Source: Paenibacillus_D tarimensis_A
GTDB lineage: Bacteria > Bacillota > Bacilli > Paenibacillales > Paenibacillaceae
DNA: 64,000 bases
Direction of reading: 5' to 3'
Assembly: GCA_041281825.1 (NCBI GenBank)
Contig: CP166298.1
Coordinates: 4,650,001 to 4,714,000 of the forward strand
Part shown: positions 17,222 to 26,036 of the stretch, piece after piece
Position numbering within the stretch: position 1 is the first letter of the stretch
Layout of the letters: each line of letters starts with the position of its first letter
Position numbers and translations under genes: made by a program
The notes under the pieces: generated by a model
Seen by the model: only the letters and a program-made list of their open reading frames with translations
Database searches by the model: none
What the model was told of the DNA's origin: nothing

Positions 17222-18157
17222 TCAACCGTTCGGGGCCTGATCCATACTTTCAGCCCCTTCATCATTCAACCGCTCCAGTATACGCCTGCACTTGTTTTGC
17301 AATTTCAAACGCAGCCACCCCGGTGACAGCAGCTCCGCCCATTCCGCGGCAAGCAGGTGCTGCATAAACAAGTCCGCATCGTAAAATTCGATTTCATAAT
17401 TGAGCCCCTGCACCGCCCGGATCGCAAACCCGTTCCAAGCTTTTCCCTCGAGCGGCTTCGGCAGGGCCACCTTGGCGGTAAACGGCTTGCGGACCGGTAC
17501 CGTATCGTCCTCCCATTTAACGCGCTCTGCAAGGTTCGGTTCAAAGGTTGTATCCGTTAACGATACGAGCCCGATACAGTCAAGACGAAGCATCCGCTCT
17601 TTATTTTGCTGCTTGCAATAAGTAATAAGATAGTCCGTATTGTATTGCGCAACCAGCTTAAGCGGACATAACAATAGCGCTGTCTCTTCATTTCCGTCTT
17701 TATACACCGCTTGAACCGTCAGCCGGTTCTGAATGGCATAGGACAGCAATTGAACGTTCTGCATGAGCCGGGGGCTCGCATTGAATACCGGCAGCCTGCC
17801 TGCGGATCCGTCTTCTTCCCCGTCTGTGAACCGCGCAAGCAATTGGCCAACACGCCGAACGGGAGCGGCATTATCGTAGTTGTACTGGCTGTAGCGAAAA
17901 ACAAGATATTGGAGCACCCGCTTCTCTTCCTCCGTCATATAGAGAAGGGGCAGCACATAGGTTTTATCCTCATAGCAATAACCGCGGTATTTGGCGATAT
18001 ACAGCAGCGGTGCCCGCAAAGATACGATCATATATTCAATGTCGCGCTGAGCCTGCCGTACGGAGATTTCAAACTGCTGCGCAAGCAGCCGGCTGTTCGG
18101 ATACCCGCTCTCTCTAATCTGCTGATCGAACCATTGAATCCGGTGTATATTGCTCAA
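17222..18157 (-). CDS. WYL-domain transcriptional regulator (YafY/DeoR type)
   Basis: About 311 residues. The N-terminal winged HTH (SRLLAQQFEISVRQAQRDIEY) is followed by a WYL domain (VYKDGNEETALLLCPLKLVA, then YLITYCKQQNKERMLRLDCI) and a WCX-like C-terminal extension (YDADLFMQHLLAAEWAELL). Such proteins bind DNA and sense nucleotides or other ligands. TTG 18157 has AAAGGAGG ten bases upstream; the frame extends to 18304 without a ribosome site. First gene of a three-gene operon with the two BtrH-like paralogues. Confidence 0.85.
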   Translation of the reverse strand: MSNIHRIQWFDQQIRESGYPNSRLLAQQFEISVRQAQRDIEYMIVSLRAPLLYIAKYRGYCYEDKTYVLPLLYMTEEEKRVLQYLVFRYSQYNYDNAAPVRRVGQLLARFTDGEEDGSAGRLPVFNASPRLMQNVQLLSYAIQNRLTVQAVYKDGNEETALLLCPLKLVAQYNTDYLITYCKQQNKERMLRLDCIGLVSLTDTTFEPNLAERVKWEDDTVPVRKPFTAKVALPKPLEGKAWNGFAIRAVQGLNYEIEFYDADLFMQHLLAAEWAELLSPGWLRLKLQNKCRRILERLNDEGAESMDQAPNG

Positions 18158-18248
18158 GTCAAGGCAGCCTCCTTTCCTGTGTGAAAGGTCTTTCTTCCAA
18201 TCATACCAAGCAAAAGCGGCTGCCGCCATCCTTGGAGACTGACAAAAC

Positions 18249-18276
18249 ACCCGTCCCCATCTTAAAGGGAACGGGC
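18249..18276 (-). terminator. Terminator after the zinc-ribbon microprotein
   Basis: Stem CCCGTTCCC / GGGGACGGG on the minus strand followed by TGTTTTGT. It isolates the microprotein gene from the WYL operon. Confidence 0.65.
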
Positions 18277-18304
18277 ATCTCCGGCCTTCATCACCTGAAT
18301 GCAA

Positions 18305-18496
18305 TTAAGAGGAAGCTATCGCATCCACCTTGTTTTGCGGCGCATTGGAGCATCGTTTGCACACTTTGACCGCCGTTCCGTCGGACTTGGTGCGGGGGTA
18401 AAGCAATTTAATTCTTGTGCTGCTGCAGACCGGACACGTTCCCCGTCCGCGGGAAGGCAGACTCCACAGCACCCGTCCTCGTTTTGTTTTCGCCAT
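18305..18496 (-). CDS. Small zinc-ribbon protein of unknown function
   Basis: 63 residues, basic, with two Cys pairs (CPVC near 21-24 and CKRC near 46-49) that can bind one zinc. AAAGGGG lies about nine bases before ATG. It has its own promoter-like TATAAT with an upstream 25-base palindrome and its own terminator, so it is monocistronic. No enzymatic motif; RNA or DNA binding, or a partner-binding role, is possible. Confidence 0.6.
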   Translation of the reverse strand: MAKTKRGRVLWSLPSRGRGTCPVCSSTRIKLLYPRTKSDGTAVKVCKRCSNAPQNKVDAIASS

Positions 18497-18559
18497 TCAT
18501 CGAAACCCCTTTTCAAAAATTTATAGCTTCACTTTTTTTGAACTGCCCGTCACACCCCT

Positions 18560-18565
18560 ATTATA
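18560..18565 (-). promoter_or_regulatory. -10 element of the zinc-ribbon gene
   Basis: A perfect TATAAT on the minus strand, about 64 bases before the ATG. The -35 position falls inside the palindrome 18573-18597 and is not a good match, which suggests an activator or overlapping repressor. Confidence 0.45.
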
Positions 18566-18572
18566 AAACGAA

Positions 18573-18597
18573 TGGTACGACATAAAATGTCGTACCA
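18573..18597. promoter_or_regulatory. Perfect palindrome, candidate operator
   Basis: TGGTACGACA, TAAAA, TGTCGTACCA: ten exact base pairs around a five-base centre, overlapping the -35 region of the zinc-ribbon gene. It could also act as the terminator stem of the MFS gene that ends at 18625, but no T-run follows. Confidence 0.5.
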
Positions 18598-18624
18598 GTT
18601 AAAGCTGCTTATTCTTTTTTAGCT

Positions 18625-19857
18625 TCAAACTCCATTTTCCCTTAAATCGCTCTTGCCTTTGGCATTCATCAAAAATAAAACCGTGCCGATCCAGCCGCAT
18701 AGGGATGCAAAGAGCAAAATGACCGCCAACGATACATTCCCCGCAAGTGCTGTACTGAGTAAAGGCGCAATTGTCCCCCGAATGCCAAATAACATCAGAT
18801 GCAGGCCGAAAACAACGGCCTCACGTCCCGGCACCAGCCGAAAAATATAAGCGAGTATGCCGATATCCCATATGGCGTCGCCTACGCCTTGTATGCCGCT
18901 GCCGACAAGGACTGCTGGGTAATTGTAAAAGAGTCCGTACAGCAAAGGAACGGCTGCAAACGAACCAATCCCGTATACTAAAACGCGTTGCGGAGAGAAA
19001 CGGTCGACAGCCCAGCCAACGATGAAATAAGCTGACAGCAAACAGCTGAAATAAACGACACGCGCCCAGCCGATCTGTACATTGCTGAGTCCGAGCTGCT
19101 CGACTTGAATAATTTGATACAGCGGCTGCGCCAATATATTGCCGAAACCGGAAAAGGTGGTTGCCGCAAAAAACACGGCCAGGCCCGGGTACTGTTTTAC
19201 AACTTGCCACTGCTCGCGAAGCGATGACCGCTTTGCCATTCTCGAATTCGAGGACGTCGTACCCGACTCCTTCAGCCGGGTAAACAGCAGAATCGAAATC
19301 GTACCTGTTACGGCAGCCGCGATCAGCGGTCCGGGAGGTCCGCCCGCATCGGTCCATAGGCCGACCGCATACGCGAGCGGAATCATAAACAGTCCCATAG
19401 CGACTCGGACATATCCCATTAACCGTCCCCGAAGGTCAGCCGGATATATCCGTGTCACGAGCGAGGCATAAGCAGGCGCTTGAATTCCCATCAGCATATG
19501 GAATACCAACGCAGTCACCACATAAACCCAAGGAACCCCAAAAAATGCCGGCAGCAGTATAAGCAATCTGCCAATAATATTGGGAATGATGACAAATGGC
19601 TTCGGACTCGAACGTTCAATCCAACCCGCCCACAGCGGGGAAAACATCAAACCGATCGCGGGCGCGGCTGCAAGCAAGCCGACTTGGATATTTGAAGCGC
19701 CTTGTTGAATCGCAATCGGAACATAAAACTGGTTAAATACAACATTAAACAAACTGAAGGTGCATGCCGCGGCAAAATCGATGCGAAAATTATGCCATGA
19801 GGTATAGTTCATATGCAGGCCGAGCCTGGGAAAGTTTCTCCATTTGCTAGCTTCCAT
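18625..19857 (-). CDS. Major facilitator superfamily transporter
   Basis: 410 residues, about 11-12 membrane helices. Visible MFS features: the loop 2-3 motif variant (SPLWAGWIERSSPKPF), RLMGYVRVAMG after helix 4, a central cytoplasmic loop (FTRLKESGTTSSNSRMAKRS), and a second-half repeat GWAVDRFSPQRVLVYG. Substrate not shown. A start at 19857 is used; an internal ATG at 19812 is possible because neither has a strong ribosome site. Monocistronic. Confidence 0.8.
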   Translation of the reverse strand: MEASKWRNFPRLGLHMNYTSWHNFRIDFAAACTFSLFNVVFNQFYVPIAIQQGASNIQVGLLAAAPAIGLMFSPLWAGWIERSSPKPFVIIPNIIGRLLILLPAFFGVPWVYVVTALVFHMLMGIQAPAYASLVTRIYPADLRGRLMGYVRVAMGLFMIPLAYAVGLWTDAGGPPGPLIAAAVTGTISILLFTRLKESGTTSSNSRMAKRSSLREQWQVVKQYPGLAVFFAATTFSGFGNILAQPLYQIIQVEQLGLSNVQIGWARVVYFSCLLSAYFIVGWAVDRFSPQRVLVYGIGSFAAVPLLYGLFYNYPAVLVGSGIQGVGDAIWDIGILAYIFRLVPGREAVVFGLHLMLFGIRGTIAPLLSTALAGNVSLAVILLFASLCGWIGTVLFLMNAKGKSDLRENGV

Positions 19858-19968
19858 CGTCCGGTTCTCGCCCTTTATCCAGTAGTAAGGAACAGAAAAT
19901 ATATCTTATTGCAGAATCTCACGTTTTCGCCCGTTTCGCAAGAGTATAATTTAACCAAACGCAGAACA

Positions 19969-20682
19969 TTAATCCATCCCTATACCGCTTTCCCTGGCGG
20001 ACGGTCTGCCGATCCGAAGCCTCCGGAAAAAGTATCCGCATGCCGTTCTGGCACACACAAGGGAAAACCCGAAAAACAGCAGCGCCCAAAGGGCCGCGGT
20101 TATGCCGGTTGATTGCTGCATCCCGTATGCGTCTCCTGCCTGCGCGGGGGCCGTTAAAGCCGTCAGTGTTAATGAAAACGGCCCGACGACCGACTCCTCC
20201 AACGTTAAGAAACATAGCAGCATATAATAAAAGCTTCTTACCGTTTGCCCTAGCATATAGGCGATTCCGTTCACAACGATAAAGCTGAGCAGCCAAATCT
20301 GACCGAAGCCTTGATGGACATATAATAGGAGAAGGAGCAGCGCAATCGTCGAAATGATTATCAGACCGGCCTTCTCTTGCCGTTTACTGTACAAATAAAA
20401 CATCAGCACCGCGAAAGCCGAAGCAATGGTATATCCGCCTAAGGTCACAATCATTCCGCTCCAGTTGGAGGCGATCATCGAATAAGTAACGCCGCTATGG
20501 TCCGGATTCAGGTCAATTCTGAGCACCTTGCCGGAAAAAAGCAGCGTGAGCAGCGCATGCCCGAATTCATGGATCATCGTATCCAGCGTTCGAAAATAGG
20601 AAGAGAACGGGATAAATCGGGTCAATACCGCAGATCCGGCCAACAACATCAGTGTGACGATCCATTTTTTCATCTTCCTCAT
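19969..20682 (-). CDS. M50-type membrane metalloprotease-like protein
   Basis: About 237 residues with several membrane helices. The zinc motif HEFGH is at 38-42 in the first third, followed by a conserved LLFSGKVLRIDLNPDHSGVTY typical of the M50B family. A second-half NGIAY region lies within a helix. Likely an intramembrane peptidase or an inactive relative. I chose ATG 20682 over 20718 because AGAGGCGGG lies just before it. Substrate unknown. Confidence 0.7.
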   Translation of the reverse strand: MRKMKKWIVTLMLLAGSAVLTRFIPFSSYFRTLDTMIHEFGHALLTLLFSGKVLRIDLNPDHSGVTYSMIASNWSGMIVTLGGYTIASAFAVLMFYLYSKRQEKAGLIIISTIALLLLLLYVHQGFGQIWLLSFIVVNGIAYMLGQTVRSFYYMLLCFLTLEESVVGPFSLTLTALTAPAQAGDAYGMQQSTGITAALWALLFFGFSLVCARTACGYFFRRLRIGRPSARESGIGMD

Positions 20683-20816
20683 CCCGCCTCTCTTTATAAA
20701 CGGTGAACCGTCATACATTTCATTATATTCATCTTACGGCGGAAGAACATTCACGTTTCAAACGGGTTTTACATATACCGGTCCGTCCTATATGCCAAAT
20801 GACACGGAAAAAACAA

Positions 20817-20859
20817 GAAACCAGCCCTTGCAGCCTGAGTGGCTGCAAGGGCCGGTTTC
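20817..20859 (-). terminator. Strong terminator of the tkt-ppnP operon
   Basis: Stem of 19 bp with one mismatch (arms 20817-20835 and 20841-20859), 5-base loop, followed on the minus strand by TTGTTTTTT. Confidence 0.9.
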
Positions 20860-20875
20860 CGTGTGTCCGCTCATG

Positions 20876-21193
20876 TTACTCGGAAATATAGGAGCAGCAA
20901 TAGTCGGTTACGTCCGCTATTTGAAGCTTAAACTTCGCACCTGCCGGAACGGTGAACTCGCCTTTTCCCTGAATATGAATCCACTCGGTTTCACCGGGCA
21001 GCAATACCTTCAGGTCGCCGGCCAAAATTTCCATAATTTCCTTCACATCGGTACCGAATTCATAGTCGCCCGGCAGCATGATGCCGAGCGTCTTTTTCGT
21101 ACCATCCGCGAATAATACCGTACGGCTGGTCACTTTGCCGTCGAAATAGACGTTGGCTTGTTTGACGATGGATACTTGATCGAATTGTGACAT
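20876..21193 (-). CDS. ppnP: Pyrimidine/purine nucleoside phosphorylase
   Basis: 105 residues, the single cupin of the PpnP (YaiE, DUF1255) family. Signatures: NVYFDGKVTSRTVLFADGTKKTLG, MLPGDYEFGT, E.MEILAGDL, and VPAGAKFKLQ. The enzyme splits nucleosides with phosphate to free base and ribose 1-phosphate. It lies 36 bases after transketolase and before a strong terminator, so it is in the tkt transcript. This fits routing nucleoside pentose into the pentose-phosphate pathway. Confidence 0.92.
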   Translation of the reverse strand: MSQFDQVSIVKQANVYFDGKVTSRTVLFADGTKKTLGIMLPGDYEFGTDVKEIMEILAGDLKVLLPGETEWIHIQGKGEFTVPAGAKFKLQIADVTDYCCSYISE

Positions 21194-21229
21194 CGTGATG
21201 GACTGCTCCCTCTTGTTTGCTTAGCCGAA

Positions 21230-23248
21230 TTACAGCATCGCTTTAACTTTGCTTACTACATTTTCAACGGTAAATCCGTATTCCTCAATGACGCGCGGTC
21301 CCGGAGCGGACGCGCCGAAGGTGGTGATGCCAAGCACTTCGCCTTGATCGCCGACATAACGTTCCCATCCGAACGGAGAAGCCATTTCGACTGCAAGACG
21401 AGCTTTGACATCCGGCAGCAATACCGAATCCTTGTACTCCTTCGATTGCTTCTCGAACAGATCCCAGCTTGGCATGCTGATGACGCGAACCTGAATGCCT
21501 TCCTCAGCAAGCGCTTTTTGAGCGTCTACGGCAAGCTGCACTTCGGAGCCTGTCGCTATAATCTGCGCTTGCGGATTGCCGGCGGCCGCATCGGAGATGA
21601 CGTAAGCGCCGCGGGCAACGCCTTCGCGGGAAAGCTCCGCCGTACCGGCCAGAACCGGAAGGTTTTGCCGCGTTAATACGAGCGCTACCGGGTTCGATTT
21701 ATTCTCCACCGCATATGCCCAAGCGGCGGAAGTTTCATTCGCATCCGCCGGACGGATAACCGTCAGGTCAGGAATGACGCGGATCGACGCGAGCTGCTCG
21801 ATCGGCTCGTGTGTCGGACCGTCTTCGCCGACCGCGATGCTGTCGTGCGTCAGCACGTATACAACCGGCAGCTTCTGAATCGCGGAGAGACGAACGGCAG
21901 GGCGCAAGTAGTCGGTGAACACGAAGAATGTGCCGCCGTAAACTCTGAGACCGCTATGCAGCATAATGCCGTTCATCGCCGCCGCCATAGCGAACTCGCG
22001 CACGCCGAAGTAAATGTTGCGTCCGTCGTAGTTACCCGCTTTGTATATCGGCAAACCTTTCAGATGCGTCATCGTCGAGCTTTCCAGATCGGCAGATCCG
22101 CCTACGAGGTTTGGCACATTTTTAGCCAGTCCGTTTAGCGCATTGCCGGAAGCGACGCGGGTCGACACCGCTTTATCTTCAGGCGAGTAGACAGGCAGGT
22201 CGCGATCCCAGCCCTCCGGAAGGTCGCCTGCTAGAGCCGTTTCGAATTGAGCTGCCAGCTCCGGATAGGCTTTCTTATATTGAGCGAACAATGCATCCCA
22301 TTGGGCATTCGTTTGCTCGCCTTGCTTCTTCACTTCCGCGAAATGCGCGCGCACTTGATCCGGAACGAAGAAATCTTCTTCTGCCGCCCATTCGTAAACT
22401 TGCTTGGTAAGCTTGGCCTCTTCCGTACCGAGCGGCGAACCGTGCGGACCGGCGTGGCCGCCTTTGCCGCCTTTGTTCGGACTACCGTAGCCAATAATCG
22501 TTTTGACTTCGATCATGGTCGGTTTCGTCAGATCGGCTTGCGCTTCGGCTACAGCTTTCGCAAGCGCGTCCAGATCGTTGCCGTCCTCTACGCGCAGCAC
22601 TTGCCAGCCATAGGCTTCAAAGCGTTTAAGCACATTTTCGGAGAACGAGAGATTTAATTCGCCGTCAAGCGAAATATCATTCGAATCGTACAGCACGACC
22701 AGCTTGCCGAGCTTCAGATGAGCAGCCAGCGAAGCGGCTTCGTGAGAGATGCCCTCCATCAGGTCACCGTCCCCGCAAATCGCGTACGTGAAATGATCGA
22801 TGACATTGAAGCCTTCCTTATTATAAGTAGCCGACAGCTGCGCTTCAGCCATCGCCATACCTACTGCCATCCCAATGCCTTGTCCAAGCGGACCTGTCGT
22901 TGCGTCCACGCCCGCTGTGTGGCCGAATTCGGGATGACCCGGCGTTTTGGAGCCCCATTGGCGGAAATTTTTCAACTCTTCAAGCGGAAGATCGTAGCCG
23001 GATAAATGAAGCAAGCTGTACAGCAGCATCGAGCCGTGGCCTGCGGACAGAACGAAACGGTCGCGGTTAATCCACAGCGGATTGGACGGATTGTGGCGCA
23101 TGCTGCGTGCGAATAATTGGTATCCCATCGGCGCGGCGCCCATAGGCATGCCGGGGTGACCGGATTTCGCTTTCTCGATCGCATCGATCGAAAGCGTCCG
23201 GATCGTATCGATCGATAACTGATCGATAGACTTTTGAGTGACTGTCAT
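21230..23248 (-). CDS. tkt: Transketolase
   Basis: 672 residues. Thiamin-diphosphate enzyme moving two-carbon units between sugar phosphates. Seen: the N-terminal SGHPGMPMGAAPMGY, GPLGQGIGMAVGMA, the ThDP motif GDGDLMEGISHEA, and the pyrimidine-domain Glu region IYFGVREFAMAAAMNG with DGPTHEPIEQLAS. ATG 23248 has GGGAGGA ten bases upstream; the frame opens further up but lacks a ribosome site. First gene of tkt-ppnP. Confidence 0.96.
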   Translation of the reverse strand: MTVTQKSIDQLSIDTIRTLSIDAIEKAKSGHPGMPMGAAPMGYQLFARSMRHNPSNPLWINRDRFVLSAGHGSMLLYSLLHLSGYDLPLEELKNFRQWGSKTPGHPEFGHTAGVDATTGPLGQGIGMAVGMAMAEAQLSATYNKEGFNVIDHFTYAICGDGDLMEGISHEAASLAAHLKLGKLVVLYDSNDISLDGELNLSFSENVLKRFEAYGWQVLRVEDGNDLDALAKAVAEAQADLTKPTMIEVKTIIGYGSPNKGGKGGHAGPHGSPLGTEEAKLTKQVYEWAAEEDFFVPDQVRAHFAEVKKQGEQTNAQWDALFAQYKKAYPELAAQFETALAGDLPEGWDRDLPVYSPEDKAVSTRVASGNALNGLAKNVPNLVGGSADLESSTMTHLKGLPIYKAGNYDGRNIYFGVREFAMAAAMNGIMLHSGLRVYGGTFFVFTDYLRPAVRLSAIQKLPVVYVLTHDSIAVGEDGPTHEPIEQLASIRVIPDLTVIRPADANETSAAWAYAVENKSNPVALVLTRQNLPVLAGTAELSREGVARGAYVISDAAAGNPQAQIIATGSEVQLAVDAQKALAEEGIQVRVISMPSWDLFEKQSKEYKDSVLLPDVKARLAVEMASPFGWERYVGDQGEVLGITTFGASAPGPRVIEEYGFTVENVVSKVKAML

Positions 23249-23389
23249 TTTGATAACTTCCTCCCATTCCTTGTCTGTGATGCCGATTGTTTTTTTCTCT
23301 ACATATGCTGCTAATAGCGAGTTGCAAGCTCGCAATGGCTTTGAAATATTGTACCATTAGAGCACGCGATTTTCCATAATAACGGCATA

Positions 23390-24292
23390 TTAATTGAAAA
23401 CAACCGTTTTGTTCTGATGAACCAGCACTCTGTCCTCAATATGCCATTTCACCGCGCGCGCCAGAACGACACGCTCAATCGTCCGGCCGATCCGCTTGAG
23501 ATCGTCCACATTGTCGCGATGGCTGACGCGCTGAACGTCCTGCTCGATAATCGGACCGCCGTCCAGCTCCTCGGTGACGTAGTGGGCCGTCGCTCCAATG
23601 ATTTTTACCCCTCGCTTATAGGCTTGCGCATAAGGCTTGCCGCCCACGAACGCCGGCAGGAACGAATGATGGATATTGATGATCCGGTTCGGGTATTGCT
23701 CAATGAATTTAGCCGGAATGATCTGCATATAACGGGCCAGAACGATCAGGTCCGCCTTCTCCGATACGATCTCCAGATGCTTCTTCTCCGCTTCGGCTTT
23801 CGTATCCGTAGTAATCGGTACGTGATAGTAATCGATGCCGAACGATTCGACAAGCTCCCGCATATCTTCATGATTGCTGACGACCATAGCGATTTCGGCA
23901 TCCAGGTCACCCGCTTTCCACTGCCAGAGCAGCTCCAACAGGCAATGATCCTCCTTGGATACGAAAATCGCCAGACGTTTGCGGCGGCTTGCGCGGAAAG
24001 TATGCCATTTCATATCAAACCGGTCTGCAACCCGGGCAAAATCCTCCTGCAGCACCGGCAGTTCCTTCTCCAAATCCGTCATATCAAATTCAAAACGGAT
24101 AAAAAACATCCCGCCGTCCGGATCGTTCGTATACTGGTCCGACTGTACGATATTTGCGCCATGCTCGTGCAGAAAATGCGACACGGCAGCGACGATGCCG
24201 GAACGGTCCGGGCAAGAGATGAGCATGCGCGCCCGGTTGCTCTTCGCAGCGCGCTGCTTGGATTGTTGCGGTTCGTAAGCATTCGATTGCAT
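23390..24292 (-). CDS. purU: Formyltetrahydrofolate deformylase
   Basis: 300 residues. An N-terminal ACT domain (MLISCPDRSGIVAAVSHFLHEHGANIV) precedes a formyltransferase fold with the catalytic Asn-His-Asp: RIINIHHSFLPAFVGG, GATAHYVTEELDGGPIIEQD. Hydrolyses 10-formyl-THF to formate and THF, feeding formate to PurT-type purine synthesis and keeping the folate pool balanced. It starts 27 bases after nfo ends. Confidence 0.95.
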   Translation of the reverse strand: MQSNAYEPQQSKQRAAKSNRARMLISCPDRSGIVAAVSHFLHEHGANIVQSDQYTNDPDGGMFFIRFEFDMTDLEKELPVLQEDFARVADRFDMKWHTFRASRRKRLAIFVSKEDHCLLELLWQWKAGDLDAEIAMVVSNHEDMRELVESFGIDYYHVPITTDTKAEAEKKHLEIVSEKADLIVLARYMQIIPAKFIEQYPNRIINIHHSFLPAFVGGKPYAQAYKRGVKIIGATAHYVTEELDGGPIIEQDVQRVSHRDNVDDLKRIGRTIERVVLARAVKWHIEDRVLVHQNKTVVFN

Positions 24293-24319
24293 GTTGATAA
24301 GTAACTTCCTTCCGTATAA

Positions 24320-25447
24320 TTATGCGTCCGCAAGCAAATGTTTGCCCGCGAACCATGCTGTTATCCGATGATTGATCTCCTCTTCGCTTAAATCCTGCAG
24401 CACCTGGCTTTCGAATACGAGATCGAACAGCCTGTCCATCGGCTCGCGCGGATCGGCCTTTTTTGCTTTCGCGTCATTCTTCAGCACATCCCATGTGGAA
24501 AGCACATATTCACGCGAATTGATCTCTTCCTTCTCAAAGAAATGATGAAGCCGCTCGACATGATCGAAGAACGAATCGCCGAATCTTTCCTTTGCATTAC
24601 CGCGAAGGAGCGCGATTTCGGCTTCATACATCGGACGCTGTTTTTTGCTGTCCTTTCCGATCCATGGGGTCTCAAGTATAAACGGACGTCCTGCAAGCGC
24701 CTCGTGGTGGACGATTCTTTTGATCGCCTCGTGGCCGAGCCAGCCCGCTCCAACCGGGGCATGGCGGTCCTTGCCCGCGCCGCGGGGATTTTTCGAGTCG
24801 TTTACATGGACGACAGCTACCCGATCCAGCCCGACGATACGGTCGAACTCGGCAAGCACTCCGTCCAGATCGTCGATCAGATCATAACCCGCATCATGCA
24901 TATGACATGTATCCATACAGACGGTCAAACGGTTATTGTCCGGCACCTTATCAATTATCGCGGCAATTTCCTCGAAGCTGCGGCCGACCTCCGTCCCTTT
25001 GCCGGCCATCGTTTCGAGCGCGATGTTTACATCGGTGTCTTTCGTTGCCTCAAGAACCTCGTTCAAGCCTTCGGCGATCCGGGCAATGCCGTATTCCGCA
25101 TCTTTATCCGTGTAAGCGCCCGGGTGCAGCACGATATTGCGGACACCGATCTTTTCCGTGCGGCGAATTTCTTCCTGGAGAAACCGAACGGCTAGCTCGA
25201 ACGTATCCTCTTTGTAAGATCCGAGATTAATAATATAAGGGGCATGTACCACAATCTCGTCGATGCCGTTTTCCTGCATGGCTGCCTTGCCTTCTTCGAT
25301 GTATAAGTCCTCGATCGGCTTGCGCCGCGTATTTTGCGGAGCGCCGGTATAAATCATGAATGAGCTGGAACCATAGGAGACCGCTTCATTGGCGGCGGTC
25401 AGCAATCCTTTGTCGGAAAATGAGACGTGCGAACCGATTTTCAACAT
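24320..25447 (-). CDS. nfo: Deoxyribonuclease IV (AP endonuclease) with C-terminal extension
   Basis: 375 residues, TIM-barrel endonuclease IV for abasic sites in base excision repair. Metal-binding motifs are intact: VVHAPYIINLGS, VLHPGAY, ALETMAGKGTEVG, CMDTCHMHDAGYDL, VVHVNDSKNPRGAGKDRHAPVG and ILETPW. The catalytic part ends near residue 295; about 80 more residues follow (FFDHVERLHHFFEKEEINSR and on), absent from the E. coli and B. subtilis enzymes. ATG 25447 has AAGGAGAT eight bases away; the frame extends to 25483. First gene of nfo-purU. A half leader module lies just upstream. Confidence 0.93.
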   Translation of the reverse strand: MLKIGSHVSFSDKGLLTAANEAVSYGSSSFMIYTGAPQNTRRKPIEDLYIEEGKAAMQENGIDEIVVHAPYIINLGSYKEDTFELAVRFLQEEIRRTEKIGVRNIVLHPGAYTDKDAEYGIARIAEGLNEVLEATKDTDVNIALETMAGKGTEVGRSFEEIAAIIDKVPDNNRLTVCMDTCHMHDAGYDLIDDLDGVLAEFDRIVGLDRVAVVHVNDSKNPRGAGKDRHAPVGAGWLGHEAIKRIVHHEALAGRPFILETPWIGKDSKKQRPMYEAEIALLRGNAKERFGDSFFDHVERLHHFFEKEEINSREYVLSTWDVLKNDAKAKKADPREPMDRLFDLVFESQVLQDLSEEEINHRITAWFAGKHLLADA

Positions 25448-25466
25448 AATAGGGTATCTCCTTAAA

Positions 25467-25487
25467 ATGGGATCTTTGAGCATGACA
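25467..25487 (-). repeat. Half leader module before nfo
   Basis: In mRNA sense it reads TCATGCTCAAAGATCCCAT, directly before the AAGGAGAT ribosome site of nfo. It equals the half module between the tandem copies at pgi. Confidence 0.65.
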
Positions 25488-25517
25488 GCTTACTCAATCT
25501 TATTTTACAGGTAATAT

Positions 25518-25546
25518 CGAAATAAATCTAGGAATACGTTATAATT
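25518..25546 (+). promoter_or_regulatory. Candidate promoter for the yneK-like gene
   Basis: TCGAAA and a perfect TATAAT are spaced 17 bases apart, about 20 bases before the ATG at 25567. The -10 sits inside a small palindrome AGGAAT...ATTCCT. Confidence 0.4.
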
Positions 25547-25566
25547 CCTATTGAGGTGAATGATCC

Positions 25567-26004
25567 ATGAAAGCTGCACCCGACGGGTTTATGTTTTTTA
25601 TTGTTTTTTGGGCGGTCGTGCTGCTTGGCTTTATGTCCATCGGCGGATATTTCATGTTCCGCAAGTTTCTGAAGGTACTGCCGATGCGGGACGGCAAATC
25701 AAAGCTCGATTGGCAAAATTATTGGGTCGAGCGAAGCCGTCCGATGTGGACCGATGAGACAAAGATATTTCTTGACGAGCTAGTCTCTCCTGTACCGCAA
25801 GCGTTCCGCGATATCGCCAAACATACGATAGCCGCCAAAATCGGACAGGTCGCCGTGGAGAGCGGCGCATCCCAGGTGACTCGGGACCACTGTATTGAAG
25901 GATATATCCGAGCCACGCCCAAAAGGGATTACCGGAGTCTAATCTCGTTCCTGGAGAAGCAAGAGATCGATTACACGCCGTACAAACATTTATTGGGTAA
26001 GTAA
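25567..26004 (+). CDS. DUF2621 (YneK-like) protein
   Basis: 145 residues. One N-terminal membrane helix (about 7-28) followed by a cytosolic domain with the family pattern RKFLKVLPMRDGKSKLDWQNYWVE and TRDHCIEGYIRATPKRDYR. The CIEGYI(R)ATPKRD ending is typical of DUF2621. Function unknown. GAGGTG eight bases before ATG. A strong terminator follows. Confidence 0.8.
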   Translation: MKAAPDGFMFFIVFWAVVLLGFMSIGGYFMFRKFLKVLPMRDGKSKLDWQNYWVERSRPMWTDETKIFLDELVSPVPQAFRDIAKHTIAAKIGQVAVESGASQVTRDHCIEGYIRATPKRDYRSLISFLEKQEIDYTPYKHLLGK

Positions 26005-26036
26005 GCCGCCGCTCCCTTGGCGGCTTATCCCTTTTT
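26002..26036 (+). terminator. Terminator after the DUF2621 gene
   Basis: Perfect 9-bp stem TAAGCCGCC / GGCGGCTTA, 8-base loop, then TCCCTTTTT. Confidence 0.9.

Noticed and set aside
18316..18516. A second 66-codon frame overlapping the zinc-ribbon gene
   Set aside because: It is the other frame of the same DNA, without the Cys pairs or a conserved start.
23417..24304. A 295-codon plus-strand frame
   Set aside because: Antisense shadow of purU; no homology or ribosome site.
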